The position numbers and the translations under genes are program-made. The notes below the pieces were generated by a model. It was given only the letters and a program-made list of their open reading frames with translations. It was not told where the DNA came from and did no database searches. Source: Gammaproteobacteria bacterium (GTDB lineage Bacteria; Pseudomonadota; Gammaproteobacteria; Chromatiales; Sedimenticolaceae). Taken from it: a stretch of 50,562 bases of DNA. Where the stretch lies: NCBI GenBank assembly GCA_020445165.1, contig JAGRHE010000004.1, forward strand, positions 1-50,562, given 5' to 3'. Of this stretch, positions 44,743 to 50,562 are shown one piece after another (position 1 is the first letter of the stretch; each line of letters starts with the position of its first letter).

Positions 44743-45198
44743 ATGACAAGGCGACTGTTCCCCGTGCTGCTGTGCATCCTGGTGATGCATCCGGTACACG
44801 CCGACCTGCTGGAAGGTTTCCAATGGCAGTCCCGGTTGCTGGTGCTTGCGGCCCCCTCGGCCGACGATCCTGCGTTGCGGCAGCAACGCGAGGTGATTGC
44901 AAAGCGTGACGACGCGTTCATCGACCGCGACCTGCGCGTCATCGAACTTTACGGCGACCGCGGGCTGCTCGATGGCCAGCCGATCAGCAACGCCGATCTC
45001 GCCGGGTTGCGTGCACGTTTCCGGCTTGCGGCCGACGACCGCGTGATGATCCTGGTCGGCCTGGACGGCGGCGAGAAGCGACGCTCGTCGTTGACGACGC
45101 CGCTGAGCGAAGTGTTCCTGCAAATCGACGGGATGCCGATGCGACGCGCGGAAATCCGCGCCAGGCGCGCCGCCGGCGAGCCCGTGACACCACCCTGA
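44743..45198 (+). CDS. DUF4174 family exported protein
   Basis: A 151-residue protein with a signal peptide (LFPVLLCILVMHPVHA, to about residue 20). The mature part begins LLEGFQWQSRLLVLAAPSADDPALRQQ and contains RDLRVIELYGD and DDRVMILVGLDGGEKRRS, which I recognise as DUF4174, a thioredoxin-like domain of unknown role. I see no redox CxxC motif. The ATG at 44743 follows GAGAGG; an in-frame start at 44689 would add 18 residues. It follows the photolyase fusion by 63 bp and precedes rluA by 8 bp. Confidence 0.72.
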   Translation: MTRRLFPVLLCILVMHPVHADLLEGFQWQSRLLVLAAPSADDPALRQQREVIAKRDDAFIDRDLRVIELYGDRGLLDGQPISNADLAGLRARFRLAADDRVMILVGLDGGEKRRSSLTTPLSEVFLQIDGMPMRRAEIRARRAAGEPVTPP

Positions 45199-45206
45199 TC
45201 GGCGGC

Positions 45207-45896
45207 ATGGCTGCAATGTCCGCCGCATCGCGCGATCATTCGCGCATGCCGACAGTCGCTGCCTCTCCGTCGCTGCCAATCCTCTATCGTGACGATCGCC
45301 TGCTGGCAGTCGACAAGCCCAGTGGCCTGTTGTCTGTGCCAGGGCGGGGACCGGACAAGCAGGACTGCGCCTTGTCCCGGGTTCAGTTGGAACATCCGTC
45401 GGCCCTGGTCGTGCACCGGCTCGACATGAGTACCTCCGGGCTGCTGCTGTTCGCACTGGATCGCGACATGCAGCGCGCGCTCGGGGCACTGTTCGAGCGG
45501 CGCCGGGTCAGCAAGCGCTACATTGCCTGCGTGCGCGGGGTACCGCAGCCGCCGACCGGGGACATCGATCTGCCGCTGTCACCGGACTGGCCGCGCCGCC
45601 CGCGCAGCCGGGTCGATCACGACAATGGCCGTTCGGCACATACCGGCTACCGCCTGCTGGAGCAGATCGACCAAGGGCGCGCGGCGCGCCTGGAGCTGAC
45701 GCCGACCACCGGTCGCAGCCACCAGCTGCGCGTGCACCTGGCGGCGCTCGGTCATCCGATACTCGGTGATGAGCTGTATGCCGACCCCGACACCCAGCGC
45801 ATGGCACCGCGCCTGTTGCTGCATGCCGCATATCTCGCCTTCGAGCATCCCGCTGGTTCGGCATGGCTGGAGTTGCAGAGCCCGGCGCCGTTCTGA
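45207..45896 (+). CDS. rluA: RluA-family pseudouridine synthase
   Basis: A 229-residue cytosolic enzyme that isomerises uridine to pseudouridine in RNA. The HRLDMSTSGLLLFA motif carries the catalytic Asp73. Other family stretches are VDKPSGLLSVPGRGPD, TGRSHQLRVHLAALGHPILGDELYA and MAPRLLLHAAYL. The sequence tracks E. coli RluA (23S rRNA U746 and tRNA U32) closely along its length, rather than the larger RluC/RluD, and has no S4 domain. Orthology to RluA is likely but rests on this comparison by eye. The first ATG at 45207 lies 8 bp after the upstream gene; a second at 45246 is also possible. Confidence 0.87.
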   Translation: MAAMSAASRDHSRMPTVAASPSLPILYRDDRLLAVDKPSGLLSVPGRGPDKQDCALSRVQLEHPSALVVHRLDMSTSGLLLFALDRDMQRALGALFERRRVSKRYIACVRGVPQPPTGDIDLPLSPDWPRRPRSRVDHDNGRSAHTGYRLLEQIDQGRAARLELTPTTGRSHQLRVHLAALGHPILGDELYADPDTQRMAPRLLLHAAYLAFEHPAGSAWLELQSPAPF

Positions 45897-45939
45897 CTAC
45901 ACCACCGGTCGCGCAACGCCGCCCGGGCTCGGGTAGAGC

Positions 45940-47640
45940 TCATTCTGCAGTGCCGACGCCGTGCACGGTCATCTGTGGGAACGGGATCTCCCAGCCGTAC
46001 TCGGTGCAGGCGTCCACGCTCCAGCGCTGAATCGCGCGACGCAGACGGTTGTACAGGTCGCCCAGCTCGCCCTTGAAATCGGCAATCACGACCAGGTCGA
46101 GCGACGAATTGTTGGCCTGGGCGAACTCGACCCGCAGGTTGATCAGTTGCGCCGCGTAGCCTTCCTGTTCGATGCGTCGCTCGATATAGCGGTGCAGGGT
46201 GTCCGGAATCGTGTTCGTTGCATCCTTCTGCAGCGCATAGCTGATGCCGACGGTTTCCTTCAGGCGAAAATTGGTTGCCAGGTTGCGCGGCGAACCGGCC
46301 AGGAAGTCGGCCATGGCGTAGGTGACCATCGCACCGCCGCGTTCGACCAGCTGGACCATCTCGGCGGCGATGCCGATCACCTTGCCACGCACGCCGTCCT
46401 TGAGAATCACCCAGTCGCCCTTGCGGCAGGGAAACCAGGGTTCGTCAGGGTAGGATGGGCGCGATTTCTGGTTGACCAGGTCAGCAAGCGGCACGCGTTG
46501 GCGCAGATTGGCGACCGGGTTGACCAGGGTGCTGAACACGTTGATCTGCTCGACGCACCATGGCAAACCATCCATGGTGAGCCGTTCACCCTCGCGCACC
46601 GAGCCAATGTTGAGAAAGATCTGCATCTGGTGCCAGTAGCGCGGCACCGCCTGGCGCAGTGCCCAGCCCAGCCCGATCAGCAGCAGGATGCCAAGGCTGA
46701 ACAGCACCCAGTCCTCGGCGATGTAGAACACGACCATGGGACCGATGATCATCAGCAGTGTCGATACGACACGCTGGATCAATTCGATCAGGCGGATCCG
46801 GAAACTGCGGTTGGGTTTGCGAAAGCCGGGCAGGTAACGTTGCATGCCACGCTGTGCGAGTTTCGACAACAACATGATGCCAATGACGACCAGCAGGGCA
46901 ATTGTCAGGTAAAGGCCGCGCTTTTCGAAGAACGACTTCATATAGCTGTGTGACGCGGCGGCCAGCGACGTTTCGCTGGCAACCAGCTTGTCGAGCTGTA
47001 GCTGCGTGGCCTGCAATTCGCTTTGCATCAGGTCCAGCTGCTTGCGCCAGTTTTCAATCGTCGCACGCAGTTGTTCGGCGATTGCAGCGTCGGGTTCTTT
47101 CGCCAGCAGTGCAATGGCGTTGTCAAGTGCGCTTTGTAGTACTTTGATGCGTGGTTCGTAGTACGCGATTCGTTCCTTGAGATCGGATTTCTGTCGAACC
47201 TTGGCGGTCATGTCCTTCATCTCGTCGATGGCGGGCTTGATCAGTGCGACCAGTTCGTTCTGCAGGTTGAAGGCCTTTTCCTCCTGCGCACGCAGGCTGC
47301 TGATATCCACTCCGGCGGCAATGTTCTCGAAGTTGCGGGTGACGGTGCGAAGGTCGGATTCGAGTCCGGTCAGCTGCTGGCGTAGCGCGTCTTTCTCTGC
47401 CTCAGAACCGGCAGAGGCGAGCTCCTTGCGCAGCTTGGCGATGTCGCTGCTCATGGTCTGCCGCAGGGTTACGAATGATTGCAGCGTGGTCAATGTCCCG
47501 TCGGTCTGCGATGCCGCCACAATGTCAGCCTCGGCAAGGGCGATCTGCGGTATCAGCGCCACCAGCGAAAGTACAGTCCAGGTAAATCGGAGCAGTTGGC
47601 GGAAGGGTGAATGCTGCAATCTCATCGACGGGTTTCCCAT
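45940..47640 (-). CDS. MscS-like mechanosensitive channel protein with coiled-coil N-terminus
   Basis: A 566-residue membrane protein. A signal peptide (about 15-36) is followed by a long predicted helical/coiled-coil periplasmic region (about 45-235; SEAEKDALRQQLTGLESDLR, IENWRKQLDLMQSELQATQLQLDKLVAS). Three or more membrane helices follow (about 238-340). The C-terminal half (about 350-566) has MscS-type cytoplasmic features (KGDWVILKDGVRGKVIGIAAEMVQLVERGG). These channels open on membrane tension to release solutes in hypoosmotic shock. The pore helix is not clear to me, so a regulatory variant is possible. The start at 47640 is chosen for the signal peptide; ATG at 47625 is an alternative. 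Confidence 0.78.
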   Translation of the reverse strand: MGNPSMRLQHSPFRQLLRFTWTVLSLVALIPQIALAEADIVAASQTDGTLTTLQSFVTLRQTMSSDIAKLRKELASAGSEAEKDALRQQLTGLESDLRTVTRNFENIAAGVDISSLRAQEEKAFNLQNELVALIKPAIDEMKDMTAKVRQKSDLKERIAYYEPRIKVLQSALDNAIALLAKEPDAAIAEQLRATIENWRKQLDLMQSELQATQLQLDKLVASETSLAAASHSYMKSFFEKRGLYLTIALLVVIGIMLLSKLAQRGMQRYLPGFRKPNRSFRIRLIELIQRVVSTLLMIIGPMVVFYIAEDWVLFSLGILLLIGLGWALRQAVPRYWHQMQIFLNIGSVREGERLTMDGLPWCVEQINVFSTLVNPVANLRQRVPLADLVNQKSRPSYPDEPWFPCRKGDWVILKDGVRGKVIGIAAEMVQLVERGGAMVTYAMADFLAGSPRNLATNFRLKETVGISYALQKDATNTIPDTLHRYIERRIEQEGYAAQLINLRVEFAQANNSSLDLVVIADFKGELGDLYNRLRRAIQRWSVDACTEYGWEIPFPQMTVHGVGTAE

Positions 47641-47823
47641 GTCTCACGGGGCCTATCCCCGGTTGCAGCAACACACTTGCATATTTCCATTTTGTTGCCA
47701 ACGCGTGACAACCGGGTCAGGGCGGTGGCATCGGCGAGCCCGCTCGCGTCATGGAATCGTCACATCGAGGCTCTAAGTTGTCGGGCCGAACTTCAAACAA
47801 CAACCAGCCGGGTACAAGCAACA

Positions 47824-49491
47824 ATGAAAAAATGCCGACTCCAGGGCCGCCTCGTGGCGGCCGCATTCACCACGCTGCTCGCCAGTGGTGCACTGCATGC
47901 AGCGCCGACCCTCGAGTTCACCAAGCTGTGGACCTACGATGCCGGGGCCAGCGCGCTCGACAACTATGTCGACCAGGGCGTCGAGGATGGTGATCTCGCC
48001 GCCGAGGCCGAGATCGTCGCCTACGACCCGGGCAGCGAGCGCTTCTTCGTCGTCAACGGCCGTGAGCAGGGCGTCGATGTATTGGACAAGGACGGCAACA
48101 AGATCGCCACGCTGGACACGTCATCGATGCCTGGAATGCTGCCTGGCGGTGCACCTAACAGCGTCGCGGTCAAGAATGGCATCGTCGCGGTTGCGGTCGA
48201 AAACGGAACCGACAAGCAGCAGCCGGGCAAGGTGATGTTCTTTGCTGCAGACGCCGCAGGCACCAACCCGGCGCCAACCGCCGAGATCGAGGTCGGTGCC
48301 CTGCCGGACATGGTCACCTTCACGCCCGACGGTATGACCCTGCTGGTGGCCAACGAGGCCGAACCCAGCGACGACTATACGGTCGACCCGGTCGGCACGA
48401 TCAGCGTGATCAAGCTGCCGGCCAATATCGCCGCGATCAGTGCGGGTGACGTCACCACGCTCGGCTTCGGTGGCTTCAACGAGACAGACATAGAGAACGA
48501 CGGCGGCCGCATCTTCGGCAACGACGATACCGCCAGCGTCGAACAGGACATCGAGCCCGAGTACATCACCGTGTCGCCGGATGGCAAGACGGCGTTCGTC
48601 ACGCTGCAGGAAAACAACGCGGTAGCCAAGATCGACCTTAGCGGAGCCGCGCCTGTGATCACTGAGATCCAGGGCCTGGGCTACAAGGACCACAGCCAGC
48701 CGGGCAACGAGTTCGATGCATCGAACCAGGACGGTATCGACGGCAACCTGCAGTTGTGGCCGGTGCTCGGCATGTATCAGCCGGATGCGATCGACTCGTA
48801 CCAGGTGGGCGGCAACCTGTACTACGTGACCGCCAACGAAGGTGACGCGCGTGACTACCCGGGATACTCGGAAGAGAAACGCGTCGGCAGCGGCAGCTAC
48901 GATCTCGATCCGGCCATCTACACTGACCCGGCCATCGAGGACAACAATCAGCTCGGTCGGCTCAATGTCACGACCGCCAACGGCAACACCGATGCCGACG
49001 ACGAGTTCGAACAGATCTACAGCTACGGTGGGCGCTCGTTCTCGATCTGGGACGAGGACGGTAACCAGGTCTACGACAGTGGCAGCCTGATCGAGAAGAT
49101 CATCGCCGAGCAGTTCCCCGACCGCTGGGTCGACAGCCGTTCGGACGACAAGGGACCGGAGCCCGAGTCGATCACGATCGTCGAGATCAACGACTGGTTC
49201 TACGCCTTGGTCGGGCTGGAGCGCACCAGCGGATTCATGATCTTCGACATCACCGATCCGACCAGCCCGGTGTTCCAGGACTACCTGCTCGAAGATGGCG
49301 ACATCAGTCCGGAGGGCATTGTGTTCGCGCTGCTCGAACAACACGCCCGTGGCGGCAGCGGCTACGTAGCCGTGGCCAACGAGGTGTCGGGCACGACGAC
49401 CCTGTATCGGGTCAGCGCGGTGCCAGTGCCGGCCACACTGGCCCTGTTCGCGCTGGGCATGCTCGGCCTGCGCGTCGCGCGCGGGCGCTGA
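47824..49491 (+). CDS. PEP-CTERM choice-of-anchor I family secreted protein
   Basis: A 555-residue protein with a signal peptide (to about residue 26). The body is a beta-propeller-like protein of the choice-of-anchor I family: EAEIVAYDPGSERFFVVNG, ALPDMVTFTPDGMTLLVANEAEPS, EPEYITVSPDGKTAFVTLQENNAVA, DKGPEPESI. It resembles the alkaline-phosphatase/phytase-like propellers. The tail VSAVPVPATLALFALGMLGLRVARGR is a PEP-CTERM-type sorting signal with VPVP in place of PEP. The ATG at 47824 follows a weak Shine-Dalgarno. It is divergent from the MscS-like gene. No catalytic residues are certain. A strong hairpin follows the stop codon. Confidence 0.85.
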   Translation: MKKCRLQGRLVAAAFTTLLASGALHAAPTLEFTKLWTYDAGASALDNYVDQGVEDGDLAAEAEIVAYDPGSERFFVVNGREQGVDVLDKDGNKIATLDTSSMPGMLPGGAPNSVAVKNGIVAVAVENGTDKQQPGKVMFFAADAAGTNPAPTAEIEVGALPDMVTFTPDGMTLLVANEAEPSDDYTVDPVGTISVIKLPANIAAISAGDVTTLGFGGFNETDIENDGGRIFGNDDTASVEQDIEPEYITVSPDGKTAFVTLQENNAVAKIDLSGAAPVITEIQGLGYKDHSQPGNEFDASNQDGIDGNLQLWPVLGMYQPDAIDSYQVGGNLYYVTANEGDARDYPGYSEEKRVGSGSYDLDPAIYTDPAIEDNNQLGRLNVTTANGNTDADDEFEQIYSYGGRSFSIWDEDGNQVYDSGSLIEKIIAEQFPDRWVDSRSDDKGPEPESITIVEINDWFYALVGLERTSGFMIFDITDPTSPVFQDYLLEDGDISPEGIVFALLEQHARGGSGYVAVANEVSGTTTLYRVSAVPVPATLALFALGMLGLRVARGR

Positions 49492-49500
49492 GCCGACGTG

Positions 49501-49533
49501 AGGCCGGCCCGGCAGGACTGCCGGTGCCGGCCT
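49501..49533 (+). terminator. Strong hairpin after the choice-of-anchor gene
   Basis: AGGCCGGC (49501-49508) pairs with GCCGGCCT (49526-49533), and CCGGCA/TGCCGG stack inside with a GGAC loop and a single bulged T. The result is a 14-bp GC-rich stem starting 10 bases past the stop codon. There is no T tract after it, so it may block 3' exonucleases or aid termination by another route. Confidence 0.5.
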
Positions 49534-49612
49534 GTCGCTTCGCCCGGCTGGGCCATTCACGCAACTGCAACATCATTCGGCAACACTGTTGCGATATCGC
49601 ACCAGGATCCGA

Positions 49613-50380
49613 ATGATGATTTACACCGACGACCGCCTGCTGATTCTCGACGCCGATGGCACGACCATCGATGCCTTCAGCGCAATCGAGCAGACCTTTG
49701 CAGCGCATCACATGCGCATTGGTGACCTGGAACGCTTCCAGAAGCGCCGCCACATGTTCAAGTATCTCGGCGGCCTGAAGGAGTTCCCGCGCAACCTGCG
49801 GCGCCAGCTCGGCCGTCAGAAGCGGGCCCAACTGGTGGCCACGCTGACCGATGTCTACCGGGAGCAGGCCATGTTGTACCCGGGCATCGCCGCCTGGTTG
49901 AACGAGCTGGTGCGGCACGATGGCCTGCGCGTGGGGATCGTCACGCGCAACATCACGCACGAGCCGGTAACGACGCTGCGCCGACTCTTGACCCGGCAGC
50001 AGGTCGACGTCGATGGCCTCGATTTCATAGAACACGTGCCGCTGCGTCAGTCCAAGGTGGAGACCTTCCGCCAGGTACGCGAGGGTTTTGCGATCAACCC
50101 GGCATGTGCCTATGCCTGCGGTGATGAAAAAACGGACTATGCCGCCGCGCTCGGCGCCGGCATGCACCCCTTCATGGTGTCGTACGGTTTCGAGGATTTC
50201 GAACGGCTCACCACGAAGATCGGGGTGCCGGCGGAGTTGATATCCCGTACGCCGGCCGAGTTCCGTGAACGGGTTGGTCATGCCCTCGGCGGGCGCGGAC
50301 AGCCCGCTGTCGTGCCGGTTCAGGGTGTTCGCGGCTGGCATGGTGCGGCGGCTGCCCGGGGGCGTGCGACGGCCGGTTAG
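49613..50380 (+). CDS. HAD-superfamily hydrolase
   Basis: A 255-residue cytosolic phosphohydrolase of the haloacid dehalogenase superfamily. Motif I is LLILDADGTTI, giving the nucleophile Asp and the +2 acid. VGIVTRN supplies the motif II threonine, and ACGDEKTDYAAALGAG the motif IV acidic pair; Lys in SKVETF may be the motif III lysine. It looks like the phosphoglycolate phosphatase-like branch with a helical cap, but the substrate is unknown. AGGA lies five bases before the ATG at 49613. The C-terminal ~30 residues are Arg/Ala/Gly-rich and probably disordered. It is not clearly in an operon with its neighbours. Confidence 0.82.
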   Translation: MMIYTDDRLLILDADGTTIDAFSAIEQTFAAHHMRIGDLERFQKRRHMFKYLGGLKEFPRNLRRQLGRQKRAQLVATLTDVYREQAMLYPGIAAWLNELVRHDGLRVGIVTRNITHEPVTTLRRLLTRQQVDVDGLDFIEHVPLRQSKVETFRQVREGFAINPACAYACGDEKTDYAAALGAGMHPFMVSYGFEDFERLTTKIGVPAELISRTPAEFRERVGHALGGRGQPAVVPVQGVRGWHGAAAARGRATAG

Positions 50381-50526
50381 GCGGTTTTATGATCGGGTAG
50401 AGGATATTTTTTCCGATCCTTTGCGCGGCGCTGCGACAGCCTGCTCAGGCAGTCCCGCCGCCGGCTTGCGTTTGCCTGCCCGGACAAATCTGGATGCCCG
50501 GGTGCATGCGCCGGTACCCGGCTGCT

Positions 50527-50562
50527 ATGTTTCATCGCATGCAGCTTGAGCCGGAAAAATTG
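50527..50562 (+). CDS. Possible start of a gene cut by the right edge
   Basis: Two in-frame ATGs (50527 and 50539) open a frame that runs to the window edge (MFHRMQLEPEKL). It is too short to recognise. The preceding 146 bases after the HAD gene show no other gene. The call is speculative. Confidence 0.2.
   Translation, partial: MFHRMQLEPEKL

Noticed and set aside
50265..50549. 94-codon frame overlapping the end of the HAD gene
   Set aside because: Out of frame with the HAD gene and Arg/Ala/Pro-rich; reads like a chance GC-rich frame.

Overview
The window looks like chromosomal DNA of a high-GC, free-living, probably aquatic gammaproteobacterium. The support is an RluA-type pseudouridine synthase, a DUF3581-type protein, SelD fused to a flavoprotein domain, several c-type cytochromes, and four secreted proteins with PEP-CTERM-like tails. 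I cannot name the genus. I saw no rRNA, tRNA or CRISPR array. One insertion sequence is cut by the left edge.

Layout: 1-135, end of an IS5-type element. 586-4041, pyruvate carboxylase. 4202-6748, a pentapeptide-repeat/Rossmann-like protein followed by a membrane-anchored TIR protein. 6835-9179, a methyltransferase translationally coupled to an LtaS/sulfatase-like membrane enzyme. 9443-11549, a possible 34-residue peptide overlapping an ATP-grasp ligase, then a YHS lipoprotein. 11578-12435, a secreted protein built of four exact-period 57-residue repeats. 12650-15708, a three-gene PhnD/C/E-type ABC transporter whose binding protein resembles the putative selenate-binding branch. 16110-20141 and on to 21011, an HTLAH protein, a DUF3047 protein, a TVP38-flavin disulfide reductase fusion and a divergent DUF547 protein. 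21208-23585, a tetraheme NapC-like cytochrome coupled to an ankyrin protein, and a convergent diheme cytochrome c. 23832-28052, a periplasmic molybdenum hydroxylase (IorA/IorB type) with XdhC and MocA maturation genes. 28112-31831, a vanadium-haloperoxidase-like protein between two PEP-CTERM-like proteins. 31954-36677, a selenoneine-type cluster: selD fusion, senA and divergent senB. 37000-50380 is mixed: DUF3581, cardiolipin synthase, a SulP transporter with a large insertion, a short asparaginase-like protein, a photolyase-amine oxidase fusion, DUF4174, RluA, an MscS-like protein, a PEP-CTERM choice-of-anchor I protein and a HAD hydrolase.

The most coherent biology is selenium. The ABC transporter (12.6-15.7 kb) could import selenium oxyanions. 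The SelD fusion would make selenophosphate, SenB would make a selenosugar from it, and SenA would join this to trimethylhistidine to give selenoneine. The SulP transporter is a second possible anion route. The molybdenum hydroxylase genes form a second complete pathway: Fe-S subunit, Tat-exported Mo subunit, cofactor handling and insertion, and a nearby diheme cytochrome as candidate electron acceptor. The TIR/pentapeptide pair and the small-ORF/ATP-grasp locus are the least explained parts.
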